Shown piece by piece: positions 24,945-33,155 of a DNA stretch of 64,000 nt (position 1 is the stretch's first letter; every line of letters starts with the position of its first letter). The DNA comes from JBGTFE01 sp049799955 (GTDB lineage Bacteria > Acidobacteriota > Blastocatellia > Pyrinomonadales > Pyrinomonadaceae): positions 1 through 64,000 of the forward strand of contig JBARIW010000066.1 in NCBI GenBank assembly GCA_049799955.1. Reading direction: 5' to 3'. Below the pieces are notes generated by a model that saw only the letters and a list, made by a program, of their open reading frames with translations, made no database searches and was not told the DNA's origin. The position numbers and the translations under genes are program-made.

Positions 24945-27521
24945 TTATTTACATTTCGAGTAACCGCAGTCGCGGCAGAAATCGCAGCCCGAAGCGTGTT
25001 CGAGCTGTCCTTTGCATTCGGGACATTCGCCGATTAAGTTTGCCATCGCCGGCTGCGTTTCCAAATCGACGGTTTTTGTTTCAGTCTGCGCCGCCGCGAC
25101 TGCATTTTTGCTGATTTGTCGTTCCGACTGCGGCATATTTTTAAGCCGGCGGTCGATAAGAAGCAGGCATTCGGCGACGGCTTGTTCGGGCGAGGTCAAA
25201 AGACGCTCGTTAAACCAGACGGCGTGCGTCGCCGTAACTTTATTCAGGCTGCGCGCAACTTCTTTCGCGTCAAATCCGCCGCGAAGCATTTTTGAAGCGA
25301 GAAGTCCGACGCCCTCGGAAATCGGACCGGTCGCAAAAATTTCCATCACGCTCTCGCCGTCGTGATTGACGGTTACATACAAATTCTGCCCGTCAAACGG
25401 AATTCGCCATGTCGAGCCTTGCAGCTCGCGCGGACGCTGAATGTGAACCGTCCCAAGTCCCAAGTTCTTAGTCTCAAGTTTTATCGTTTCTGAAATGTCC
25501 CGCGCTTCTTCGACTTGGGACTCTTGACTTGGGGCTTGGGACTTATCATCGGCTTTCATCGAAGTCAAAACCTGATTTTCGCGGCTTCCGTCGCGGTAAT
25601 AGCTGACGGCTTTGCAGCCCAAATCCTTCGCCATGCGGTAAAGTTTGTCAACCGATTCGACCGTGTCGTCGTTCGAGCCGTTGCAGGTTTTGGAAATCGA
25701 ATTGTCAACGTGCTTTTGCGCCGCCGCCAGAACTTCGACGTGCTGATGCGACGTGATGTCCATCGCCGAGATGAAATACGAAGGCAGTTTATCCAGATTT
25801 TCGACGACGAATGCAGCCGCTTCTTTAATCGAATCTTCGTCGGTCTGGTCAACTTCCAAGCCCAAAGCCTGCGCCGCCAGCGTGTGAACGTAAGTGCGCG
25901 TTCCGAGCGTGTCCTGACGAACATAAGCCCACGAAAAATTCGGCTCGATGCCCGAAGACGTTTCGGCGACAAGCGAAATCGTTCCGGTCGGCGCAATCGT
26001 CGTAACTTCATAATTACGCGGCGTAAGCGGCATATCGCGCGGAATTCCGATTTCGTCATAAAGGAATTTCGCGTAAGATTCGCGGTTCGGTTCGAGTTCG
26101 GGAAATGTTCCCTTTTCCGCGCCTAAACGCATCGAAGCCATCCACGCTTCGCGCCGTACGAAGCTCATTACCTTGTCCATCAATTCAATCGAATCCTGAC
26201 TGCCGTAAGTCGCTTTCAGAGCCAGACATAAATCGGCAAAGCCCATAATTCCCAAGCCGACCGGACGCGTGCGTTTGACGACATCATCGATTTCGGGAAG
26301 CGGAAAATGTCCGGCATCGACGACGTTATCAAGAAACTGCGTGCAGAGATGCGTCGTGCGCGCCAGACGCGCCCAATCGATACATTCATCGGCGTTCGTT
26401 CCGTCGCCGATTTTTTTGTAGAATTTCGCAACGTCAATCGAGCCGAGATTGCAGGAATTATTAAAGTGTAATTGCTGTTCGCCGCACGGGTTGCAGGCGT
26501 AAATCGGTCCCATCGAAGCCATCATGTGATTGTGTCGATTGACTTCGTCGATATAGATGATTCCCGGTTCGGCGTATTTGTGCGCCGAAGCGATAATTCG
26601 ATTCCAGATGTCCGGCGCGTAAACAAATCCGGGCGCGGGCGGTTGTTCGATGGTGCAGTCCGAAACGTCGGCGGTTTCAAAAGCGAGCTTGTCGGCAAAA
26701 GTCGCGGTCGAGCCGTCAGCGCGGCGATAAACTACGTAATTTGCGCCCGTTACCGTATCAAAAACGTCCTGTGTCCACGGCTCGCCGTCAAATTCGGTCT
26801 GAAACCAGACTTTTTTATCGACCGCGTTCATAAAATCATCGGTAACGGTTACGGAAATATTGAAATTCGTCAGAGAGTGCTGGTCGTTTTTAGCGTGGAT
26901 AAAGCGCAGAATGTCGGGATGCTTGACGTTCAGAATTCCCATATTCGCGCCGCGCCGAACGCCGCCCTGTTTGACTACTTCGGTCGTCTGGTTGACGATG
27001 TTCATGAACGAAACCGGACCCGAAGCGACGCCGCGTGTCGAATTTACCATCGAGCCTGCCGGTCGCAGAAATTCGTATGTCATTCCCGTTCCGCCGCCGG
27101 TCTGGTGAATGATGGCGACGTTTTGCGCGTGTTCCATAATTCCCGAAATCGAATCGGGAACGTTCAGAACGAAACACGCGGCAAGCTGTCCGTTCGGTTT
27201 TCCGGCATTGACCAAACAGGGCGTGTTCGGAACAAACTCGCGGTTGAGCATAACCTCGGTCATCGCGCTGTAAAAATAGTCGCGCTTCAGCAAATCCGTC
27301 TCCGCTTTGGAAACATGCCCGACGACGCGGCGCACGATGTCCGCCCACATTTCAAGCGGCTCGCCGTTTATGTCTTTCAGGCTGTAACGCTTGCTGACGA
27401 CCTTTTGCGCGTTCAAACCGATTGGCTGAATTTCGCGTTTCATGGAAGTTCCGTTACCGTTTGATTTTCCGTTTTTGACGACAAAACTACCTGACACAAC
27501 AGGCTCAAAGACTGTACTCAT
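24945..27521 (-). CDS. nrdJ: Adenosylcobalamin-dependent (class II) ribonucleoside-diphosphate reductase
   Basis: An 858-residue enzyme from the ATG at 27521, which has GAGGAG 12 bases upstream; the frame is open further upstream but that part is not conserved. It converts ribonucleotides to deoxyribonucleotides with vitamin B12. Visible landmarks are PNTPCLVNAGKPNGQLAACF, HQTGGGTGMTYEFLRP, NPCGEQQLHFNNSCNLGS, APTGTISLVAETSSGIEPNF and a C-terminal zinc ribbon CPECKGQLEH/CDFCRDCGYSKC. Residues about 660-690, between the barrel and the C-terminal part, are encoded by a heptamer-word palindrome. NrdR boxes lie upstream. No other ribonucleotide reductase is in the window. Confidence 0.93.
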   Translation of the reverse strand: MSTVFEPVVSGSFVVKNGKSNGNGTSMKREIQPIGLNAQKVVSKRYSLKDINGEPLEMWADIVRRVVGHVSKAETDLLKRDYFYSAMTEVMLNREFVPNTPCLVNAGKPNGQLAACFVLNVPDSISGIMEHAQNVAIIHQTGGGTGMTYEFLRPAGSMVNSTRGVASGPVSFMNIVNQTTEVVKQGGVRRGANMGILNVKHPDILRFIHAKNDQHSLTNFNISVTVTDDFMNAVDKKVWFQTEFDGEPWTQDVFDTVTGANYVVYRRADGSTATFADKLAFETADVSDCTIEQPPAPGFVYAPDIWNRIIASAHKYAEPGIIYIDEVNRHNHMMASMGPIYACNPCGEQQLHFNNSCNLGSIDVAKFYKKIGDGTNADECIDWARLARTTHLCTQFLDNVVDAGHFPLPEIDDVVKRTRPVGLGIMGFADLCLALKATYGSQDSIELMDKVMSFVRREAWMASMRLGAEKGTFPELEPNRESYAKFLYDEIGIPRDMPLTPRNYEVTTIAPTGTISLVAETSSGIEPNFSWAYVRQDTLGTRTYVHTLAAQALGLEVDQTDEDSIKEAAAFVVENLDKLPSYFISAMDITSHQHVEVLAAAQKHVDNSISKTCNGSNDDTVESVDKLYRMAKDLGCKAVSYYRDGSRENQVLTSMKADDKSQAPSQESQVEEARDISETIKLETKNLGLGTVHIQRPRELQGSTWRIPFDGQNLYVTVNHDGESVMEIFATGPISEGVGLLASKMLRGGFDAKEVARSLNKVTATHAVWFNERLLTSPEQAVAECLLLIDRRLKNMPQSERQISKNAVAAAQTETKTVDLETQPAMANLIGECPECKGQLEHASGCDFCRDCGYSKCK
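25450..25542. repeat. Heptamer-word palindrome inside nrdJ
   Basis: Words GTCCCAA/GTCTCAA at a 7-bp step occupy 25450-25479; their approximate reverse complements GACTTGG/GACTCTT occupy 25513-25542 (24 of 30 positions pair). It is in frame and encodes a polar linker with DKSQAPSQESQ and LETKNLGLG. Confidence 0.8.
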
Positions 27522-27660
27522 TTTTGCTGATTTCTCCTCAACGTGCCTTGCAGACACAGATATTCTATATTGTAAATTTAATAATCGATTTGTGCATTTA
27601 ACAACCGAGTGTTTTGTAGAAATTTCACCTAGGATTGGGTTAAATATTTTTCCTAAGTGA

Positions 27661-27720
27661 AATGCAATATATCCGATTTTAAATCCGCTTGTCAATAGAA
27701 AAATACACAATATATTGTGC
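27661..27720. promoter_or_regulatory. Pair of NrdR boxes upstream of nrdJ
   Basis: ACACAATATATTGTGC at 27705-27720 is close to the NrdR consensus acaCwAtATaTwGtgt and is nearly palindromic. A second, weaker site, ATGCAATATATCCGA, lies at 27662-27676, 43 bp away on the same helical face. NrdR is the nucleotide-sensing repressor of ribonucleotide reductases, so it probably controls nrdJ. A partial half-site, CTATATTGT, is at 27565-27573. The rest of this 346-bp divergent gap (27522-27867) is AT-rich with TTGACA at 27831, and no gene is seen. Confidence 0.75.
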
Positions 27721-27867
27721 CCGCAGAAAAAAAATTACCAAAATAAAGCGTAACTTAATGTAATTCCTTAGGTTTTGCCGCTTAAACTTTTTTTCTGTTA
27801 AAGAAATAAATTTCTAATAGGTAAAAAATTTGACATCTAGCGCGAAATTTTCCGAAACTAAATAATT

Positions 27868-28761
27868 ATGGACAAGCTCATACACGGGACAGCCGCCGAC
27901 GGCAGCATCAGATTTATGGCGGCGATTACGACCGGTATTCTCATCGAAGCCGTTCGCAGGCACCAGACTTCGCCGACGGTTTCCGCCGCGCTCGGACGCG
28001 TTCTGACCGGAACGCTTCTGCTCGGCTCAAGTCTCAAGGAATTTGACCGCCTGACGGTAAAAATCGAAGGCAGCGGCGCGGTCGAAGGCATTACCGCCGA
28101 AGCCGACAAATCGGGAAAGGTACGCGGCTACGTAAAAAATCCCGACGCTGAGCTTCCGCCGAACGAGAACGGTAAATTCGATGTCGCGGGCATTATCGGC
28201 GAGGGAATGTTTTATGTCATTCGTGAATCGGGCTTCGATGTCGGATTGCACCGCGAGCCTTATATCGGCTCCGTCCCGATTACTTCGGGCGAGATTGCCG
28301 AAGATTTCGCCTATTATCTCGCCAAATCGGAACAGATTCCTTCCGCCGTTCTGCTCGGCGTTCTTCTCCAGCCGGAAGCGCCGCTCGTCAAAGCTTCGGG
28401 CGGCGTGATGATTCAGATTCTGCCCGGCGCGAACGAGCATATTGTTACGATGATTGAAGACACAATCCGCCACGCGCCGCATTTAACTTCGATTATCAGC
28501 GAAGGCGCGAGCGCCGAAGACCTCGTAAAACTGGCGCTCGGCGTGATTGATTACGAAATTCTGGAAGAAAGAGAAGTCAGCTTTGAGTGCAACTGCTCAT
28601 TCGAACGAGCCGTTTCGCTGATTTCGTCTCTTGGGCGCGAAGAGGTCGCGTCGATGCTCGAAGAAGAAAAAGGCGCGACGATGACGTGCGGATTTTGCAA
28701 CGAAATTTACACTCTCGACGAAAACGATTTGCAGAAAATTATTGATGCGGAAACAGTTTAG
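27868..28761 (+). CDS. hslO: Redox-regulated chaperone Hsp33
   Basis: A 297-residue cytoplasmic chaperone that is activated by oxidation. The N-terminal fold is typical (TAADGSIRFMAAITTGILIE, LLGSSLKEFDRLTVKIEG). The zinc switch is complete: C241 and C243 in ECNCSFERA, C274 and C277 in TCGFCNEIY. In the reduced form these bind zinc; peroxide or bleach stress plus heat opens them and turns the holdase on. The length fits the family. It is divergent from nrdJ. Confidence 0.95.
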   Translation: MDKLIHGTAADGSIRFMAAITTGILIEAVRRHQTSPTVSAALGRVLTGTLLLGSSLKEFDRLTVKIEGSGAVEGITAEADKSGKVRGYVKNPDAELPPNENGKFDVAGIIGEGMFYVIRESGFDVGLHREPYIGSVPITSGEIAEDFAYYLAKSEQIPSAVLLGVLLQPEAPLVKASGGVMIQILPGANEHIVTMIEDTIRHAPHLTSIISEGASAEDLVKLALGVIDYEILEEREVSFECNCSFERAVSLISSLGREEVASMLEEEKGATMTCGFCNEIYTLDENDLQKIIDAETV

Positions 28762-28793
28762 TATCCGAATAAATACCCTTTAACATTCATAAC

Positions 28794-28822
28794 AGGCTAA
28801 GTTCATTTTTTGAACCTAACCT
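28794..28822. terminator. Hairpin between convergent genes
   Basis: AGGCTAAGTTCA (28794-28805) can pair with TGAACCTAACCT (28811-28822) using two G-U pairs, with a T-rich loop. It lies between hslO and the convergent secreted-protein gene. Confidence 0.55.
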
Positions 28823-28841
28823 ATACAATCGCCTTCAATTT

Positions 28842-29324
28842 TTACTTCACCGTCAGCACCGTCTTCGCTAAATACTCGGTCAGGTTGCCGTTTTTCATCA
28901 TAAGTTCGCGCTTGCCCCATGAAATGATGTAAACGCTGTAAGTTCCGGCGGGGAGTTTTATGTCGTCGCCGACCGTCGCGTATTTGCTGTTTTCCTCGCC
29001 GATATTCTGTTGATATTCGTAAATGAAATCCACGTCTTTGCCGTCAGCGCCCTGCTTATAAACGACGATGCCGATAAAATCGACTCCGACCGGTTTCCGG
29101 TTTTCAAACAAGACGTTGAAAGGCGCGTTCGCCTTCCATTCGTTCGACTGCCCGACGCATTTCCAGTCGTCGTCTATTTCCTTGCAGATGCTGACCGTGG
29201 CTTTAGTTTCGGTGGTTTTACCGTCCGTTTTATTCTGGGCTGGAGCGTTAGAAACAAAAATCAGTGAACAGCCGACTAACAGCGCAAAACCCATAAAATA
29301 TTTACTTTGTTTGAGCAAAAACAT
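28842..29324 (-). CDS. Secreted beta-sandwich protein of unknown function
   Basis: A 160-residue protein with a signal peptide ending near NAPAQNK. The mature part starts with TVSICKEIDDDWKCVGQS, where two cysteines are close enough to pair, then APFNVLFENRKPVGVDFIG, and finishes with LPAGTYSVYIISWG and LAKTVLTVK, an Ig-like or C2-like strand pattern. I do not recognise a family. A promoter with a dyad between its boxes lies 83 bp upstream. Confidence 0.65.
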   Translation of the reverse strand: MFLLKQSKYFMGFALLVGCSLIFVSNAPAQNKTDGKTTETKATVSICKEIDDDWKCVGQSNEWKANAPFNVLFENRKPVGVDFIGIVVYKQGADGKDVDFIYEYQQNIGEENSKYATVGDDIKLPAGTYSVYIISWGKRELMMKNGNLTEYLAKTVLTVK

Positions 29325-29406
29325 AATTGTTTAATCTCCTTCGTTCCGGCGCGCAAATGCCGAAACTTTGATTTAAGCTGAATTTCAGTTTTTTCAGAAC
29401 GAATTT

Positions 29407-29436
29407 TTTATACTCTACGCGGCGTATAAAAGTCAA
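29407..29436 (-). promoter_or_regulatory. Promoter with palindromic operator candidate in the spacer
   Basis: On the minus strand, TTGACT (29431-29436), an 18-bp spacer and TATAAA (29407-29412). The spacer contains TACGCCGCGTA, a dyad with 5-bp arms. A repressor bound there would cover the promoter of the gene at 28842-29324. Confidence 0.55.
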
Positions 29437-29512
29437 TAAAAACTTGATACTGTTTAGCCGTTAAATCCTGCGTCCGCCAAATATTTGCGCCTCTCATAAA
29501 GATAACCTCTGC

Positions 29513-29989
29513 TTAATCTGATATTTTGCGATAATCTCCATGAAAATAAACAAGCGGATTTCCGTCGCTGACCGTTGATTTTTCGATTCTGCCGACAAAA
29601 ATCGTGTGGTCGCCGCCCGCGTGCGAATAGAGCAGACGGCATTCGAGATTTGCCAGAACGTTTTCCAGAACCGGCAATTCGTCGATTCCCGAATGATACT
29701 GAACCGTATCGAATTTATCGGGCAGAAACGATGCGAAGCGGTCGGAGAGATGTTGCTGGTCTTCGCGCAGGACGTTGACGACAAACGCGTCGGTTTCTTC
29801 GAGCGCGCGATGGCTTCCCGTGTCTTTATCGATGCAGACCAGGACGAGCGGCGGCTCAAGCGACACGGAACAGAAAGCGGAAACGGTGATGCCGTGAAAG
29901 CGTCCGCTTTTGTCTTTGGTTGTAACAATCGTTACGCCGCTGGCAAAGCGTCCGAGCGCGTGGCGAAATTCATCATTGTTGATTGCCAT
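29513..29989 (-). CDS. Flavin reductase-like (HpaC family) FMN-binding protein
   Basis: A 158-residue protein. NDEFRHALGRFASGVTIVTT at the N-terminus, GITVSAFCSVSLEPPLVLVCID, LREDQQHLSDRFA and the late GDHTIFVGRIE match the flavin reductase domain. Members use NAD(P)H to supply reduced FMN/FAD to a monooxygenase. No partner oxygenase is adjacent. I start at the ATG at 29989; a GTG at 30007 would add six residues, and neither has a clear ribosome site. Confidence 0.87.
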   Translation of the reverse strand: MAINNDEFRHALGRFASGVTIVTTKDKSGRFHGITVSAFCSVSLEPPLVLVCIDKDTGSHRALEETDAFVVNVLREDQQHLSDRFASFLPDKFDTVQYHSGIDELPVLENVLANLECRLLYSHAGGDHTIFVGRIEKSTVSDGNPLVYFHGDYRKISD

Positions 29990-30020
29990 AAAATTTGATT
30001 CTGACACATTCGGGATTCAA

Positions 30021-30073
30021 GATTCAAAATTAGAGATTGAAAGTTGACAGCCGATAATTGATAATTTTGAATC
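30021..30073. repeat. Hairpin of GATTCAA words
   Basis: GATTCAAAATTA (30021-30032) and TAATTTTGAATC (30062-30073) are perfect complements. A further GATTCAA word stands directly before the left arm. It ends two bases before the polyprenyl synthase start, so it could mask its ribosome site. Confidence 0.75.
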
Positions 30074-30074
30074 A

Positions 30075-30953
30075 ATGAGCGATTTAGAAACTTTTTTCTT
30101 CGAGTCGAGCCGGATTATTGACGAACAATTAGATGAACTCGTCCCTTCCGTCGAAGCCGCGCCGAAACGCCTGCACGAAGCGATTCGCTGGAGCCTGTTT
30201 GCGGGCGGCAAGCGTTTTCGTCCGGCGCTGGTTCTGGCAGCCGGAAAAGTTTTCGGCGCGGACGAAAATACGCTTTTGCGCTCCGCGTGCGCGATTGAAA
30301 TGATTCACACATATTCGCTGATTCACGACGATTTGCCCGCGATGGACGACGATGATATGCGGCGCGGGAAAGCGACCTGTCATAAAAAATTCGATGAAGC
30401 GACGGCGATTCTGGCGGGCGATATTCTGCACGCGATGGCTTTTCAGGTAATCGCCGAAGATAAAGCTTTGCCCGATAAAATCAGGGTTAAACTTATCTCC
30501 GAGCTCGCGCGTTCAGCCGCGCGAATGATTGACGGGCAGCATCTCGATTTGGAAGCCGAAGGCAAAATCATTTCAATTAAAGACCTCGAAACGATTCATC
30601 AAAACAAAACCGGCGCGATGATTTGCGCGTCGGCGCGCGCGGGCGCAATTATTGCTGTCGCAAGCGAAAACGATTTGCAGGCGATTTCGGATTACGCTTC
30701 GTCGCTCGGGCTTCTTTTTCAGATAACGGACGATTTGCTCGACGTAACGCAGACGAGCGAAGCTTTAGGAAAAACGGCAGGCAAAGATTTAACTGCGGAA
30801 AAAGCTACGTATCCCGCGCTTTACGGTTTGGAAGAAGCGCAAAATCTGGCGGAAAAAGTTCACGCCGAAGCGATTGAAGCATTAAACCGAATCGAAAAAG
30901 ATACAAATCTGCTGCGAGATTTGGCTGATTTTATTTTGCAAAGAAAGAAATAG
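30075..30953 (+). CDS. Polyprenyl (farnesyl/geranylgeranyl) diphosphate synthase
   Basis: A 292-residue trans-prenyltransferase that condenses isopentenyl diphosphate with allylic diphosphates. It has the first Asp-rich motif HDDLPAMDDDDMRRGKAT near residue 84, the GGKRFRPALVLA entry motif and the second Asp-rich motif QITDDLLDVTQ. Length and the bulky residues before the first motif fit the short-chain type (IspA-like), supplying precursors for quinones and undecaprenyl phosphate, the lipid carrier the downstream polysaccharide genes need. Placement next to the exosortase cluster may be chance. Confidence 0.9.
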   Translation: MSDLETFFFESSRIIDEQLDELVPSVEAAPKRLHEAIRWSLFAGGKRFRPALVLAAGKVFGADENTLLRSACAIEMIHTYSLIHDDLPAMDDDDMRRGKATCHKKFDEATAILAGDILHAMAFQVIAEDKALPDKIRVKLISELARSAARMIDGQHLDLEAEGKIISIKDLETIHQNKTGAMICASARAGAIIAVASENDLQAISDYASSLGLLFQITDDLLDVTQTSEALGKTAGKDLTAEKATYPALYGLEEAQNLAEKVHAEAIEALNRIEKDTNLLRDLADFILQRKK

Positions 30954-31022
30954 AACGCGGATATAAAAATTTTATTTTTCACTTCCGCGAAAATCAGCCG
31001 AATCCGCGTTATCCGCGTTCTA
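30951..31022. repeat. Inverted repeat of TCCGCGTT words
   Basis: A perfect 13-bp inverted repeat (30951-30963 and 31010-31022) that begins in the stop codon of the polyprenyl synthase gene. ATCCGCGTT words are repeated in the right arm. Confidence 0.7.
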
Positions 31023-31110
31023 TTTTCTTAGATTTATACAACCAAATTCTGCTATAATCCCGAAGACGCGGAAGTTGCGCGTTATTCCGTCTTTCCTACC
31101 TCTTGACCTG

Positions 31111-32040
31111 ATGAACTTACGGGAAGTAAACAATAAAAATCTCTGGAAACCTCTGGTTATCGCGGCGGCGCTGGCGTTTCTCTACGCGGGCGTGCTGGCG
31201 AAACTGGGGAAAGACTGGTGGACGGACGAGAATTATTCGCACGGGCTTCTGGTGCCGTTCGTTATCGGGTTTATAATTTGGGCGGAATTCGACGAGCTGA
31301 AAAAAGCGGTTAAAGCGTCTTCGTTCTGGTTAGGTTTCCTGACGATTTTGTTCGCGCTTTTTATGCTTTTAGGCGGAACGCTCGGCGCGGAATTGTTTAC
31401 GCAGAGAATTTCGCTTGTCGTGATGATTGCCGGAATTATCGTTTACTTTTTCGGCGCGCGCGTTTTGCAGTTTCTTGTCGTTCCGTTTTTTCTTTTGCTT
31501 CTGGCGATTCCGATTCCGCAGATTATTTTTAATAAAATCGCCTTTCCGCTGCAAATCTGGGCGTCGCAGGCGGCGATTTGGGGAATTCGTCTTTTTGAAG
31601 TCGCGTCCGTCAGGAAAGGAAACGTCATCGAGATTCTGCCGCAGGGCGCGACACAGATTATCGCGCTCGAAGTCGTCGAAGCGTGCAGCGGCATTCGCTC
31701 TTTGATGACGCTGGTTACGCTCGCTCTGATTCTCGCTTATTTTACACGCGAAAAATCAGATGATGAAAACGCGCCTTTTTATAAAAATTTCGATTTCTGG
31801 CGAACCGTTATTTTAATGCTTTCGGCAATCCCGATTGCGATTTTAACGAACGCGGCGCGCGTAACGGCAACCGGCGTTTTAACGTATTATTACGGCAAAC
31901 GCGCGACCGAAGGCGCGTGGCACGATTTGGCTGGATGGCTCGTTTATCTGGTCGCGCTCGTTCTGCTGATTCTGGTTAATTTTATTCTGCGGGCAATTTT
32001 CCGCAAATTTTCAGGCAAAATGCGCGTAAAAGAAATTTGA
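31111..32040 (+). CDS. Exosortase (EpsH/XrtA-type)
   Basis: A 309-residue polytopic membrane protein with about eight helices. It carries the catalytic triad of exosortases: Cys about 191 in EACSGIRSL, Arg about 249 in NAARVTATG and His about 271 in WHDLAGWLVY. These transpeptidase-like enzymes process proteins bearing a PEP-CTERM tail (motif, membrane helix, basic end) and are found with exopolysaccharide genes, as here. The ATG at 31111 is preferred over the frame start at 31075; no clear ribosome site helps. It is followed after 14 bases by the EpsI gene. Confidence 0.92.
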   Translation: MNLREVNNKNLWKPLVIAAALAFLYAGVLAKLGKDWWTDENYSHGLLVPFVIGFIIWAEFDELKKAVKASSFWLGFLTILFALFMLLGGTLGAELFTQRISLVVMIAGIIVYFFGARVLQFLVVPFFLLLLAIPIPQIIFNKIAFPLQIWASQAAIWGIRLFEVASVRKGNVIEILPQGATQIIALEVVEACSGIRSLMTLVTLALILAYFTREKSDDENAPFYKNFDFWRTVILMLSAIPIAILTNAARVTATGVLTYYYGKRATEGAWHDLAGWLVYLVALVLLILVNFILRAIFRKFSGKMRVKEI

Positions 32041-32054
32041 GAGGAAAACGTTTA

Positions 32055-32717
32055 ATGCAGGAAAACAAATCAAAAATCGCAAACTCGAATTTCTGGCTCC
32101 TGATTGCCGTTTTGCTTGTCGGCGGCGTTTTTATCAACTGGTTCGAGCAGCGCGGCGAGGCTGAAACGAGTAGAAAATCGCTGTCGGAGATTTCGCAGAA
32201 GCTCGGGCTGTGGCAGCAGAAAGGCGACGAAATCAAATTTGACAAACAGACCGAAAGCGTTCTTCGCACGACCGATTACACGATGCGCGAATATTATCTG
32301 CCCGACGGAAGACAGGCGAACGTTTACGTCGGCTATTACGCTTCGCAGCGTTCGGGCGCGACATATCATAGCCCGCAAAATTGTCTTCCCGGCGCGGGCT
32401 GGGTAATGAAAGAACCGGAACACATCGAAATCAAAACCGCTTCAGGCAAAATTTTCACGGCAAACCGCTTTATTATCGAAAACGGGATTTACAAAGAAGT
32501 TTTAATTTACTGGTACGAAGGTCGCGGGCGAACCGAAGCAAGCGAATACAGAGATAAACTTCACACAATCTGGGACAGCGTCTGGCGCAGACGCTCGGAC
32601 GGCGCGATGGTGCGCGTGATGACCTCGGTTGGCGACAACGAAAAGGAAGCGACCGATGCCGCAATCGACCTTTCGGCGCAGCTTGCCGATAAACTCTCCG
32701 AATTTATTCCCGAATAA
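32055..32717 (+). CDS. EpsI family protein, exosortase-associated
   Basis: A 220-residue protein with one N-terminal membrane helix (NFWLLIAVLLVGGVFINW). GAGG just after the exosortase stop supports the ATG at 32055. The outer domain has LRTTDYTMREYYLPDG, YVGYYASQRSGATYHSPQNC and LIYWYEGRGR, the typical EpsI signature, in which a conserved Cys sits in the HSPxxC motif. EpsI domains are found either fused to or directly behind exosortases and may help in substrate handling. Its exact biochemical role is unknown. Confidence 0.9.
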   Translation: MQENKSKIANSNFWLLIAVLLVGGVFINWFEQRGEAETSRKSLSEISQKLGLWQQKGDEIKFDKQTESVLRTTDYTMREYYLPDGRQANVYVGYYASQRSGATYHSPQNCLPGAGWVMKEPEHIEIKTASGKIFTANRFIIENGIYKEVLIYWYEGRGRTEASEYRDKLHTIWDSVWRRRSDGAMVRVMTSVGDNEKEATDAAIDLSAQLADKLSEFIPE

Positions 32718-32723
32718 ATTTAA

Positions 32724-32804
32724 TGAAAAGTGAATAGTGAACAGTGAAAAGTTTAGGAAAAATCTTTGTTCTTCAGCTTTTCACTGTTCACTATTCACTT
32801 TTCA
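32724..32804. repeat. 28-bp perfect hairpin of AGTGAAT/AGTGAAC words
   Basis: Arms 32724-32751 and 32777-32804 are exact complements, loop 25. Each arm is four 7-bp words (AGTGAAA, AGTGAAT, AGTGAAC, AGTGAAA). Confidence 0.9.
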
Positions 32805-32816
32805 CTATAAAAAACT

Positions 32817-32845
32817 TTGATTTAGAAAAAAAAGTCTTGTATAAT
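32817..32845 (+). promoter_or_regulatory. Strong promoter for the TPR lipoprotein gene
   Basis: TTGATT (32817-32822), a 17-bp spacer and TATAAT (32840-32845). It lies directly after the 32724-32804 hairpin, suggesting the exosortase/EpsI transcript ends and a new one starts here. Confidence 0.7.
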
Positions 32846-32851
32846 CACGAA

Positions 32852-33155
32852 ACTCGTTAAGAAAAACACGACAATTTTTCAGCAGTTTTGGAATATGTTT
32901 CTGTGTCTCCTCGGAACGCCAAACGCGATTTTTCTGAAATTTATTGCTAATTATAAATTTGTTCACTATGCCGGTTGAAAAATCGGTTATTTCTGCGGTC
33001 GGAGATTCCGGTCCTAAATTCTTGAAAATTAAAGTTGATATTTCCCTGAAATCTTTCTGAAGGTTTGCCCCGTTAGAAAGAGAGTAAATTCGCCGAAAAG
33101 CTTTTTGCGGTCACTGCCCCGACTGCCGAAAACTCGACGCATAAATTTAAAAGGG
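32852..33155 (+). other. Long untranslated leader before the TPR lipoprotein gene
   Basis: About 300 bases separate the promoter above from the first likely start codon. No credible reading frame fills them. Short local stems are possible (CGGA-GAT-TCCG near 33000). The leader could hold an RNA element, but I do not recognise a known riboswitch. Confidence 0.4.

Noticed and set aside
26472..27464. Open frame of 330 codons on the plus strand
   Set aside because: Antisense to nrdJ, whose catalytic motifs are unmistakable. No ribosome site and no domain pattern.
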